Of a stretch of DNA of 44,891 nucleotides, positions 7,579 through 15,034 are shown one piece after another. Location: positions 58,239 through 103,129 of the forward strand of contig DQFX01000053.1 in the NCBI GenBank assembly GCA_003531585.1. Reading direction: 5' to 3'. Source of the DNA: Oscillospiraceae bacterium. Lineage in GTDB: Bacteria > Bacillota > Clostridia > Oscillospirales > Ruminococcaceae. How positions within the stretch are numbered: the stretch's first letter is position 1; each line of letters begins with the position of its first letter. The notes below the pieces were generated by a model. It was not told where the DNA came from. It saw only the letters and a list, made by a program, of their open reading frames with translations, and searched no databases. The position numbers and the translations under genes are program-made.

Positions 7579-8919
7579 TCAGACGAGATCGTTTGCGTCA
7601 AACGGATCGCCGCACTCCGGGCAGAACTTCGGGGGGTGCGCGGGATCCTCGGGCTGCCAGCCGCACTTATCGCAGCGGTAAACCGGCGCTCCGGAGGGTC
7701 TGGGCTTTCCGCAGTTCTGGCAGAACTTACCCTTGTTGACAGTACCGCAGGAGCATGTCCAGCCCTCTGCCTGAGCGGGCTTGGGCTTGCCGCAGTTCGC
7801 GCAGAACTTTCCGGTGTTGGAGGTTCCGCACTCGCATGTCCATGTACCCTGGGCGGGAGCCGCCTGGGCTGCGGGCTGCTGTACATTCTGCTGAACAGGC
7901 TGCTGTGCCTGCTGCTGAGCGCCCATCTGATACAGGCTCTGTGCATTGAAACCGCCCTGCTGCTGAGCCATGTTCATTCCCATGAAGCCCATCATTGCGC
8001 CGCCCTGGTTGCCGGCAGCGGTCTTCATCGCGCTTGCCTGCGCCTCGACAAGGGTCGCAGCCGCCATGTTTGGATTACGCATTACAGCGGTTCGCTGGAG
8101 GTTGGTTATCATCTCCTGGTCTTCCTTCGGAAGCGTCGGAGGATTCATTGCGAAGGAAGCGACGACCATTCCGCGGAGCTTGCCCCACTTTTCAGTGAGC
8201 GCTTCGTTGAGTGCTTCGGAGATCTCCACCGCCTTGCCGGGCAGCGCGCTGGGTCTTACGCCCTGCTCGGAGATCTTTCCAAGCGCGGGCTGGAGAGCAG
8301 TCAGGATCTCAGCCTTGAGCATGCTGTCGATATTGGAACGGTTGAAGGTCTCGCCGAAGTTTCCGCATACATTAGTATAGAACAGAACCGGGTTTGTTAT
8401 ACGGAAGGAGTACTCGCCGTTGCAGCGCAGGGAAACATCGACATCAAGGCCGATATTGTTGTCAACCACGCGGAATGGGATAGGATTCACAGTACCGTAG
8501 CGGTTGCCCATGATTTCCTTGATGTTTACATAGTAAACGCGCTGGTCATGACCTGCCTGACCGCCGTAGGTGATACGGGAGCCGATGTCCTTGATGGTGT
8601 TCATAATACCGTCGCCGAGGCTTCCGGAGAACACGGAGGGAGAAACAGCGGATTTGAATTCAAACACGCCTGCCTCTGCCGCAACTTCAGAAACCTTGCC
8701 GTCAACAACCACAAGCGCGCACTGACCCTCGTTGACTGCGATAGCGGAGCCATCGGTTATAACATTGTCGTCGCCCTTGTTTGTGCCGCGGGAGCCGACG
8801 CGCTTATGACCCTTCGCCGCAAGAATATCATTAGAAAGAGACTCGCAGTATATGTATTCCTTGTACTGGTCAGCAAGGTTTCCAGCAACTGCGTTAATTG
8901 CTGCTTTAATTAAACCCAT
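7579..8919 (-). CDS. SPFH-domain protein with three C-terminal zinc ribbons (YdjI-like)
   Basis: The first ~320 residues form an SPFH/band-7-like fold of the YdjI (virion core protein) group. A Gln/Ala-rich linker follows at about 325-355. Three zinc ribbons close the protein, with cysteine pairs near 360-375 (CECG, CANCG), 388-403 (CSCG, CQNCG) and 415-437 (CDKCGW, CPECGD). Proteins of this type are thought to be membrane-associated scaffolds; in Bacillus subtilis YdjI works with PspA- and TM-type partners, but none is encoded here. The ATG at 8919 has GAAAGGAG six bases upstream, and a strong promoter precedes it. The gene is monocistronic and divergent from tRNA-Pro. The family call is confident, the role is not. 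Confidence 0.88.
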   Translation of the reverse strand: MGLIKAAINAVAGNLADQYKEYIYCESLSNDILAAKGHKRVGSRGTNKGDDNVITDGSAIAVNEGQCALVVVDGKVSEVAAEAGVFEFKSAVSPSVFSGSLGDGIMNTIKDIGSRITYGGQAGHDQRVYYVNIKEIMGNRYGTVNPIPFRVVDNNIGLDVDVSLRCNGEYSFRITNPVLFYTNVCGNFGETFNRSNIDSMLKAEILTALQPALGKISEQGVRPSALPGKAVEISEALNEALTEKWGKLRGMVVASFAMNPPTLPKEDQEMITNLQRTAVMRNPNMAAATLVEAQASAMKTAAGNQGGAMMGFMGMNMAQQQGGFNAQSLYQMGAQQQAQQPVQQNVQQPAAQAAPAQGTWTCECGTSNTGKFCANCGKPKPAQAEGWTCSCGTVNKGKFCQNCGKPRPSGAPVYRCDKCGWQPEDPAHPPKFCPECGDPFDANDLV

Positions 8920-8965
8920 GTGTAACTCCTTTCAAATACGGAAATCCATTGGATAGCTTGTATAT

Positions 8966-8994
8966 ATTTTAACTCAAAAAATGTAAATTGTCAA
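8966..8994 (-). promoter_or_regulatory. Promoter of the SPFH gene
   Basis: On the minus strand TTGACA (8989-8994) and TAAAAT (8966-8971) are 17 bases apart, about 47 bases before the start codon. Confidence 0.85.
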
Positions 8995-9017
8995 TAGATA
9001 TTTATAGAATTTTATAC

Positions 9018-9046
9018 TTGACAAATCCGATGTTTTGTGGTAAAAT
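9018..9046 (+). promoter_or_regulatory. Promoter of tRNA-Pro
   Basis: TTGACA (9018-9023) and TAAAAT (9041-9046) are separated by 17 bases, and the tRNA begins 12 bases downstream. Its -35 box lies 23 bp from the -35 box of the divergent SPFH promoter. Confidence 0.85.
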
Positions 9047-9057
9047 ATTTAAGTCAT

Positions 9058-9133
9058 CGGGGTGTAGCGCAGTTGGTAGCGCGCGACTTTTGGGAAGTTG
9101 AGGCCGCAGGTTCGAATCCTGTCACTCCGACCA
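9058..9133 (+). tRNA. tRNA-Pro (anticodon TGG)
   Basis: The 76-base gene folds into a full cloverleaf. The acceptor is CGGGGTG/CACTCCG with one G-U pair, the D stem is GCGC/GCGC and the anticodon stem is CGACT/AGTTG. The loop TTTGGGA gives anticodon TGG, and the T arm is GCAGG-TTCGAAT-CCTGT. The discriminator is A and CCA is encoded. It reads CCA codons and, through wobble, other proline codons. A strong promoter and terminator frame it as a single-gene transcript, and no recombinase or att repeat is next to it. Confidence 0.97.
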
Positions 9134-9137
9134 TTGC

Positions 9138-9187
9138 AAAATCCCCGCCAAATGGCTTAGTTAGCTGTTTGGCGGGGATTTTTTATT
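9138..9187 (+). terminator. Terminator of tRNA-Pro
   Basis: AAAATCCCCGCCAAA (9138-9152) pairs with TTTGGCGGGGATTTT (9168-9182), and a run of T residues follows. It is a strong classic terminator four bases after the encoded CCA end. Confidence 0.92.
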
Positions 9188-9261
9188 TGTTCGTGATTTG
9201 TGGTGACCGTATTTCACTGGGTTTTTGCGATTTTTCGCGAACACATGCGTCAGATTTCTAA

Positions 9262-9720
9262 TTATTCTGCGCCGAAAAGTTCGCGCTGCTGATCCACTCC
9301 GTCATAGCTTATTTTGCTGAATCCTCCGCCGGACGCCGCGCACTTTATAAGCTTTTTCGTGAGATCCGGGACATCGTCACGGTTCAGCGCTTCGTCGACG
9401 TCCACCCAGACCGCCTCGCTGTTCTCGTCGTTGTCGGAACGCGCTTCGCCTGACACGTAATCCGCGCGGAACGCTGCGTACCAGTCCTTCAAATTGAACC
9501 GCATTCCGATAAGTTCGCGCGGTTCTATCAGCACGCCGGTCTCCTCGAGATATTCACGGATCAGAGCCTCGCGCGGCATCTCGCCGTGATTCAGGTACCC
9601 TCCCGGGATTATCAGCCTGCCCTTGCCTGCGCCGTATGTATGCCGCGACAGCAGCACCTTTCCCTCATGTATCACAACTGCGGTCACCGACTGCGACCAG
9701 TTTGTATTGCCGTTTTCCAT
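9262..9720 (-). CDS. Nudix hydrolase
   Basis: The 152-residue protein carries a Nudix box at residues 41-63. It has G41, E47, R55, E56, E59, E60 and G62 at consensus spacing, with a Tyr at position 57 where an aliphatic residue is usual. Such enzymes cleave nucleoside diphosphates linked to another group and need Mg2+. The substrate cannot be read from the sequence. The ATG overlaps the stop of the upstream GNAT gene (TAATG) with GGAGG in front, so the two are coupled. It is the last gene of the XRE-ImmA-M42-M42-GNAT-Nudix run. Confidence 0.9.
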   Translation of the reverse strand: MENGNTNWSQSVTAVVIHEGKVLLSRHTYGAGKGRLIIPGGYLNHGEMPREALIREYLEETGVLIEPRELIGMRFNLKDWYAAFRADYVSGEARSDNDENSEAVWVDVDEALNRDDVPDLTKKLIKCAASGGGFSKISYDGVDQQRELFGAE

Positions 9721-10430
9721 TATTCCTCCCGGATCCTCGCCGCGCAGTACCTATACCCCGCGTGCCGGAATCCAAATTTTTCGTAAAATCCCGTGAGCCT
9801 GTCCTCGCATATCACCCGGATCTCTCCACCGAGGGCGCGGCAGACTCTGCGAAGCAATCCGCCAGCGTACCCTTTCCCTTCGAAGTCAGGAAGCACCGCC
9901 ACCTGGGAAATCAGGCTCTCGGAACCTATCGAATGCTGAACCACAAGCGCGGATCTCCCGTCTGAAACGCACCGCGAAACTCCATGCCTCACCCTGTGAG
10001 ACATGTCAAGGTACCACGGTTCAAAATCTATCGGAAACCGCGTTGAAATAACCTTCCAGGCCTCCGACGGCGAACATTCCGGAAGTTCCTCTCCGGATTT
10101 TTCAGGCATTCTCAGTTCCATCAGGCAGACCCGGCTGAATTCTGCGGGGATTTTCCCACGGAGCATATCCCCCGCCGTTTCCGAGCAGAACAGGTCGGAG
10201 AATCCGTTCATCGCCAGGAATCCTGCAAGCTCCTCCCAGTCGCAGCCGGGATCTTCGCATATCACAAAAGAGCCGTCCAGGCACGCAAGGTAGGTACTCC
10301 CCTGCCGGAAGAACCTGCAAAATTCGTAGCTCCCGCCGTACGCGTTGAACAGCGCCCGGATTTTCAGCGCCTCAACGCCCTGCGCCGGAAGCTCTGATAG
10401 CTGCTCCGCTGTATAAATGCGCTCCGTCAC
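9720..10430 (-). CDS. GNAT-family N-acetyltransferase
   Basis: The C-terminal half has the GNAT acetyl-CoA loop (VAVLPDFEGKGYAGGLLRR, about residues 173-191, including the Q/R-x-x-G-x-A-like turn) and a late FYEKFGF motif. The first ~110 residues look like a degenerate second GNAT-like domain. The protein presumably moves an acetyl group to an amine; the substrate is unknown. The start is a GTG at 10430 that overlaps the upstream M42 stop by four bases (GTGA), and the stop overlaps the Nudix ATG. It is therefore tightly coupled on both sides. Confidence 0.82.
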   Translation of the reverse strand: MTERIYTAEQLSELPAQGVEALKIRALFNAYGGSYEFCRFFRQGSTYLACLDGSFVICEDPGCDWEELAGFLAMNGFSDLFCSETAGDMLRGKIPAEFSRVCLMELRMPEKSGEELPECSPSEAWKVISTRFPIDFEPWYLDMSHRVRHGVSRCVSDGRSALVVQHSIGSESLISQVAVLPDFEGKGYAGGLLRRVCRALGGEIRVICEDRLTGFYEKFGFRHAGYRYCAARIREE

Positions 10431-11440
10431 AGCTCTGCAAATGCGCTCAGCACCGCTTCGGCCAGCTTTGCCGTCGCTGTGTAGTCCGCCTCATTGATAA
10501 CGCACGCAGGCGAGTGAAGGTACCTGCACGGAACCGAAAGCGCGCAGGTGCGGACTCCGCCGCGACTGACATGTATCGCGCCGCTGTCGTTTCCGCCGGC
10601 GATAAGCGTTTTCGTCTGATTTGCAATGCCAAGCTTATCTGCGGTGTTCCTTGCAAGCTGGTACAGCTCGCGGTCGTAGATCGTTGCTCTGTCCATGTAT
10701 GACACTACGCAGCCCCTGCCTAGCTCGCATACGCGCTTGGCGCCGGAGGTCTCCGCGATATCGCAGGCGGTCGTTGTCTCGAGGACTACCGCGATATCCG
10801 GCTCTATCGTGAACGCAGCCGCCTTTGCTCCACGGGTCCCGACTTCCTCCTGAACCGTGAACGCATACCACGCGTCGTACTCGGGCCCGCCGTTTATCAT
10901 GTCCATCATTATAAGGCAGCCGGCGCGGTCGTCTATCGCCTTGCTCTTTACGAAACCGCTTCCAAATCTGAAGCTGTCCGAATCGAACACCGCGCAGTCT
11001 CCCCTTGACACGCGCTTTCCTGCTTTCTCCGCGTTTTCCGCGCCGATGTCGATAAGAAGCGCGTCAAAATCCGGAGCCTTTTTGCGCTCGTCCGCGCTCT
11101 GCTGATGAACCGCCTTCGTGCCGATCACTCCGCGGGTGCCGTTTCCGAATCTCACAGCGCGTCCCAGTACGACCCTCGGGTCAATTCCGCCGACTGCCCC
11201 GAACCTCAGGAAGCCGTCGCTCGTGATGTCAGTCACCATGAAACCGACCTCGTCCATGTGCGCCGCGAACATAATGCGGTTTTTCGGGGTTTTTCTGCCC
11301 TTCTTGAACACCAGCAGATTTCCCAGATTGTCGGTTATTACCTTGTCAGCATGAATACTAGATTTGATGTAATCGCGTACCGCGCCTTCGTCTCCGGAAG
11401 TTCCGTCCAGCGCGCATATTTCAAGAAGCCTGTCCATCAT
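10427..11440 (-). CDS. M42-family metallo-aminopeptidase (first of two paralogues)
   Basis: M42 enzymes are cobalt- or zinc-dependent aminopeptidases that form large cytosolic shells and trim peptides. The ligand set is visible: H61 in AAHMDEVG, D170 in AIDDRAG, the pair E198/E199 in VQEEVGTRG, and a His near 307 in RYLHSP. The ligand that is Asp in many M42 enzymes appears as Glu here (VLETTT near 220). The ATG overlaps the stop of the upstream M42 gene (TGATG), with GGAGG nine bases ahead. Length, 337 residues, is typical. Confidence 0.9.
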   Translation of the reverse strand: MMDRLLEICALDGTSGDEGAVRDYIKSSIHADKVITDNLGNLLVFKKGRKTPKNRIMFAAHMDEVGFMVTDITSDGFLRFGAVGGIDPRVVLGRAVRFGNGTRGVIGTKAVHQQSADERKKAPDFDALLIDIGAENAEKAGKRVSRGDCAVFDSDSFRFGSGFVKSKAIDDRAGCLIMMDMINGGPEYDAWYAFTVQEEVGTRGAKAAAFTIEPDIAVVLETTTACDIAETSGAKRVCELGRGCVVSYMDRATIYDRELYQLARNTADKLGIANQTKTLIAGGNDSGAIHVSRGGVRTCALSVPCRYLHSPACVINEADYTATAKLAEAVLSAFAEL

Positions 11441-12459
11441 CAGTTCTCACCTCCCGCAGCGTACTCGCAGATCAGTCTTGCAGCGCTCTCGATATCGCTC
11501 AGCCGAACCGTTTCGATCGGAGTGTGCATATAGCGTATCGGAATAGAAACTGTGCAGCACTTCACGCCCGCTCTGCTTATTGAAATGCTGTCCGCGTTAG
11601 TTCCTGTGGAAGACGGCATGACCTCTATCGTATACGGGATCCCATTCTTTTCCGCGGCTGATTTCAGCGCGTCTGACATTCCGCGGTCAAGCGCTGCGGA
11701 ATATCCTATCATTGCGCCGCTGCCAAGTACGGCGGTCTCATGCGGAACGCTGTCCGGGGTTCTTCCAAAGGATACGTCGACCGCTATCGCCTCGTCCGGC
11801 TGGAGGCGAAACGCTGCGCCCTTTACGCCGCGCTCGCCGGTCTCTTCCTGGGCGGAAAAGCACACCGCAAGGTTGTATCTGAGCTTTCTCCCGCGGAGCA
11901 TATCCAGCGCGCAGAGAACAGCGCATACGCCGCTGCGGTCGTCAACGGAAGGCGCGGATATCACGCCGTCGGAAAGATCGCGGAAATCGGAATCCACAGT
12001 AACGCGGCTGCCCAGCGGAACCGCCTTTTCTGCTTCATCTCGGGTCATTCCGATATCTATTGCGATATCGCCTGCCTCTGGAACTTTCGTGTGGTCGCTG
12101 GAAACATGCGGCGGCAGAGTCGAAACTACGCCGCGTATATCCTGCACTCCGTGAACGGTAACGCTCTGAGCCAGCATAATGCGCATGTCCGGACCGCCGC
12201 AGGCGCCTACCTTCAGGAAGCCGTCCGGGTCGATATACGATACTATAAATCCGATCTGGTCAATGTGCGCGTCGAGCATGAGCGTGGGCGCGGAAGCGTC
12301 CTGCGCAGGAATAAGCGCGGTCACATTTCCGAACGCGTCGCACTGCGCGCCCGGCGCGTATTCGCTCAGCAATTCGAGCGCCGTACGGGAAGCCTCGCTT
12401 TCTGCGCCCGAAACTCCGGCCGCGCCGGTCAGCAGCTCTAGTGTTTTCCTTATATCCAA
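11440..12459 (-). CDS. M42-family metallo-aminopeptidase (second paralogue)
   Basis: This 339-residue protein is a diverged paralogue of the product of the next gene. Its ligand set is H65 (DAHIDQIG), D173 (SVDDRSG), E205/E206 (AQEETGERG), D228 (AVDVSFG) and a His near 313 (RYMHTP). This one keeps the usual Asp at the fourth ligand. The start is a TTG at 12459 behind AAGAAAGGAA; no ATG nearby fits better. Two different M42 subunits from adjacent, overlapping genes could form a mixed shell or divide peptide substrates, which is inference. Confidence 0.88.
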   Translation of the reverse strand: MDIRKTLELLTGAAGVSGAESEASRTALELLSEYAPGAQCDAFGNVTALIPAQDASAPTLMLDAHIDQIGFIVSYIDPDGFLKVGACGGPDMRIMLAQSVTVHGVQDIRGVVSTLPPHVSSDHTKVPEAGDIAIDIGMTRDEAEKAVPLGSRVTVDSDFRDLSDGVISAPSVDDRSGVCAVLCALDMLRGRKLRYNLAVCFSAQEETGERGVKGAAFRLQPDEAIAVDVSFGRTPDSVPHETAVLGSGAMIGYSAALDRGMSDALKSAAEKNGIPYTIEVMPSSTGTNADSISISRAGVKCCTVSIPIRYMHTPIETVRLSDIESAARLICEYAAGGEN

Positions 12460-12484
12460 AATCTGTCGTTCCTTTCTTGGAAAG

Positions 12485-12982
12485 TTACTTTAAAAAGTCG
12501 CTCGCGGTATCCGTTATATTGAAGTGATGCCCCTTGTGATTTAGAAGCTCCAGCTTATACGAAAGTATCTGCGGAACAACTCCGAGTTCAAACGCCGCTT
12601 CCTCCATGGCGGAAGCGTAGCTCATCACAGAGAGCGTTTCCTTATCGGTAAGGAGTATCTCCGCCGCAAAGAGGTTCGCCTCGCGCTCCGTTTTGTTGGT
12701 CGCCAGAAACAGCGAGCTTTCGCGTATTCCGCCCGCCGACAGCTCCCGGTGGAGCATATCGTGGCCGAATTCGTGCGCGCATACCGTCTGCTGGAGCAGC
12801 TTATCCAGCGACTTGTTTATAATAATGTATCGCCTGTTGTTTTCGAACAGGTAGAAGCCCTTGAGGGAGCCAAGTTCCCGCAGCCATACTGCCGCGCCGG
12901 AATTCTCAGCGGTCTGGAAGATCGTCCTCCCGCCGAATTCGCCCCGTACCTGTTCGACAAGGCTTATTATACGATCCATCAT
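12485..12982 (-). CDS. ImmA/IrrE-family metallopeptidase
   Basis: The 165-residue protein has the zinc motif HEFGH (H70, E71, H74) and a downstream glutamate in TEREANLFAAE (E101), the hallmark of ImmA/IrrE proteases. In Bacillus ICEs, ImmA cleaves the XRE repressor ImmR to switch genes on; Deinococcus IrrE acts in the same way on DdrO. Here the gene overlaps the XRE gene by four bases (ATGA), giving the typical repressor/anti-repressor pair. The genes downstream are peptidases, not mobile-element genes, so the pair may control this operon. Its trigger is unknown. Confidence 0.9.
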   Translation of the reverse strand: MMDRIISLVEQVRGEFGGRTIFQTAENSGAAVWLRELGSLKGFYLFENNRRYIIINKSLDKLLQQTVCAHEFGHDMLHRELSAGGIRESSLFLATNKTEREANLFAAEILLTDKETLSVMSYASAMEEAAFELGVVPQILSYKLELLNHKGHHFNITDTASDFLK

Positions 12983-13374
12983 TCGCCGGAGTTATCGCGG
13001 GAATCCTCGTAGATCTCCATAAGGCACTTGATAAGGCTCTCTTTGTCCTCGGAATTCAGCGTGTTTCCTGCAAAAAGTCCGCGTGACTGCGCAAGGAACT
13101 GAGCCGCCTGAGCCTTGTCGGCGTCGCTGGCGCAGATCTTGCGTATGAACTGCTCCTCCACCGTAAGCTCCAGCTCCTGGCTATCGTCCTTCAGGAATTC
13201 CGGCGTAAGCTGTAGCTGATCAGCCATTTTCTGGAGAGTCTCTGCACGGGGATTGCGGGTACCGTTAAGATAATTTGCAAACGCGCGGTAGGTTATTCCT
13301 ATGCTGTGCGCAAAATCAGTCTTTTTGATACGCTTTCTGCTCAGCATTATCTCAAGTTTCTCGTTCATTTTCAT
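12979..13374 (-). CDS. XRE-family repressor-like regulator
   Basis: A Cro/C1-type helix-turn-helix occupies residues 5-60 (KKTDFAHSIGITYRAFANYL). A helical tail to residue 131 may hold the site cut by the partner protease. The ATG at 13374 has GGAGG eight bases upstream. It is the first gene of the six-gene run, and its promoter contains an inverted repeat around the -10 box that looks like an autoregulatory operator. By family analogy the protein represses its own promoter until cleaved. That is inference from the arrangement. Confidence 0.9.
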   Translation of the reverse strand: MKMNEKLEIMLSRKRIKKTDFAHSIGITYRAFANYLNGTRNPRAETLQKMADQLQLTPEFLKDDSQELELTVEEQFIRKICASDADKAQAAQFLAQSRGLFAGNTLNSEDKESLIKCLMEIYEDSRDNSGE

Positions 13375-13418
13375 GGTGTTTTCCTCCTAATTTACGCCGG
13401 CTGAATTCCATCAGCGTA

Positions 13419-13460
13419 CGTTCATGATTATATTATAAACATGAACGCGGATTTTGTCAA
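13419..13460 (-). promoter_or_regulatory. Promoter and operator of the XRE-ImmA operon
   Basis: On the minus strand a perfect TTGACA (13455-13460) and a perfect TATAAT (13432-13437) are 17 bases apart. Arms CGTTCAT (13419-13425) and ATGAACG (13441-13447) form a 7-bp inverted repeat. Its centres are 22 bp apart, about two helical turns, and straddle the -10 box. A dimeric repressor bound here would block RNA polymerase. Confidence 0.8.
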
Positions 13461-13637
13461 GTGGTTTTCCTGATCAATTTCCCCTGCCGCGCAGTCTGCC
13501 AATGTATATTATACAATAAATATTCATTCCAAGTTAAGAAATCAAGCCAGTAAATGCGGTTATTTCATCTTTTTGCGAGAAAATATTCATTAATTCAAAA
13601 TTTCTTGTATATTATTCGCTGCACGGTATTTTTCCAC

Positions 13638-13665
13638 TTGACAAACGCCGGAAAATGAGTATAAT
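13638..13665 (+). promoter_or_regulatory. Promoter of the arginine operon
   Basis: TTGACA (13638-13643) and TATAAT (13660-13665) are 16 bases apart, about 60 bases before argG. Upstream, ATTCA-type half sites at 13522-13526 and 13585-13589, 63 bp apart, resemble halves of the ArgR box (TGAAT-WWWW-ATTCA). The first has three of five matches in its other half, the second two. The rest of 13471-13637 is AT-rich with a TGTATATTATACA palindrome at 13503-13515. Confidence 0.75.
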
Positions 13666-13725
13666 TAAGATTGTAAAAATTAATCAACCTTTTTGGGCTG
13701 AAATGTCGTAAAGGAGACACAAATC

Positions 13726-14952
13726 ATGGCAAAGGAAATCAAAAAGATCGTTCTGGCTTACTCCGGCGGTCTCGACACATCTATCATTATCCCCTGGCTG
13801 CACGAAAATTACCCCGGCTGCGAAGTTATCTGCGTAGCAGGCAACGTAGGTCAGGATTCCGAGATCGTTGGTCTCGAGGAGAGAGCTAAGAAGACAGGCG
13901 CTTCCAAGCTGTATATTGAGGATATCCAGGACGAGTTCGTAAACGACTTCATCTTCCCGACCCTCAAGGCTGGCGCAAAGTACGAAGGCTATCTGCTCGG
14001 TACTTCCTTCGCTCGTCCTCCTATCGCAAAGCGTATCGTGGAGATCGCACGCAAGGAAGGCGCTGACGCTATCTGCCACGGCTGCACCGGTAAGGGCAAC
14101 GACCAGGTGCGTTTCGAGCTGACGATCAAGGCTCTTGCTCCTGAAATGCAGATCATCGCTCCCTGGAGAATCTGGAACATCAAGTCCCGTGAGCAGGAGA
14201 TCGAGTACGCAGAGGCTCACAATGTTCCGATCAAGATCACACGTGAGACCAACTACTCCAAGGATATGAACCTGTGGCACCTCTCCCACGAGGGTCTCGA
14301 CCTTGAGGATCCCGCAAACGAGCCGCAGTACAACAAGCCAGGCTTCCTGGAGCTCGGCGTATCCCCCGAGCAGGCTCCCGACAAGCCCACTTATGTTACT
14401 ATCCACTTTGAGAAGGGTATCCCGACCGCGCTCAACGGCGAGAAGATGGACGGCGTAAAGCTCATCAAGGCTCTGAACAAGCTCGGCGGCGAGAACGGCA
14501 TCGGTATCTACGATGTAGTTGAGAACCGTCTGGTAGGCATGAAGTCCAGAGGCGTTTACGAGACCCCCGGCGGAACTATCCTTTACCACGCACACGAGGT
14601 TCTGGAAACCATCTGCCTTGATAAGGAAACTCAGCACTACAAGGCTGGCCTGGCTCAGAAGTACGCTGACATCGTATACAACGGTCAGTGGTACACTCCC
14701 CTGCGCGAGGCTATGGACGCATTCGTAGACAAGACCCAGGAAACCGTTAACGGCGACGTTAAACTGAAGCTCTACAAGGGCAACATCATCAACGCGGGCG
14801 TTACATCTCCTGACACTCTGTACAGCAGAGATTTCGCTTCCTTCGACGAGGACGACGTTTACGACCAGAAGGATGCCGCAGGATTTATCAACCTGTTCGG
14901 TCTTCCTATCCATGTAAAGGCTCTTCTGGACGCTGAGAGAAACAAGAAGTAA
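13726..14952 (+). CDS. argG: Argininosuccinate synthase
   Basis: The enzyme condenses citrulline with aspartate using ATP, the next-to-last step of arginine synthesis. The N-terminal ATP-binding P-loop of the N-type PPase fold is SGGLDTS (residues 13-19). The conserved GCTGKGNDQVRFE stretch sits near residue 125. The 408-residue length is normal. AAAGGAG lies nine bases before the ATG. It is the first gene of the argGHCJBDF run. The codon use is strongly biased to preferred codons, as expected for a highly expressed gene. Confidence 0.98.
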   Translation: MAKEIKKIVLAYSGGLDTSIIIPWLHENYPGCEVICVAGNVGQDSEIVGLEERAKKTGASKLYIEDIQDEFVNDFIFPTLKAGAKYEGYLLGTSFARPPIAKRIVEIARKEGADAICHGCTGKGNDQVRFELTIKALAPEMQIIAPWRIWNIKSREQEIEYAEAHNVPIKITRETNYSKDMNLWHLSHEGLDLEDPANEPQYNKPGFLELGVSPEQAPDKPTYVTIHFEKGIPTALNGEKMDGVKLIKALNKLGGENGIGIYDVVENRLVGMKSRGVYETPGGTILYHAHEVLETICLDKETQHYKAGLAQKYADIVYNGQWYTPLREAMDAFVDKTQETVNGDVKLKLYKGNIINAGVTSPDTLYSRDFASFDEDDVYDQKDAAGFINLFGLPIHVKALLDAERNKK

Positions 14953-14966
14953 TTTTACGGCTGATG

Positions 14967-15008
14967 TTAAGAGCGGGAAGTTCAGCCTTTCCGCTCTTAA
15001 ATATTTTT
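14967..15008 (+). terminator. Terminator-like hairpin between argG and argH
   Basis: A 14-bp stem with one G-U pair (14967-14980 with 14987-15000) closes a six-base loop and is followed by ATATTTTT. It resembles an intrinsic terminator, yet argH begins only 35 bases after it and no clear new promoter is seen. It may act as a partial terminator or protect the argG 3' end, giving more argG than downstream product. Confidence 0.65.
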
Positions 15009-15034
15009 CAGGATAATAAAAACGAGGTAGTTTT

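Noticed and set aside
7561..8913. A 450-codon plus-strand frame
   Set aside because: It is the antisense shadow of the SPFH gene, which has a promoter, ribosome site and zinc ribbons.
9058..9187. tRNA-Pro as an integration site for a mobile element
   Set aside because: No recombinase, repeated tRNA 3' end or element genes adjoin it; the terminator and the Nudix gene follow directly.
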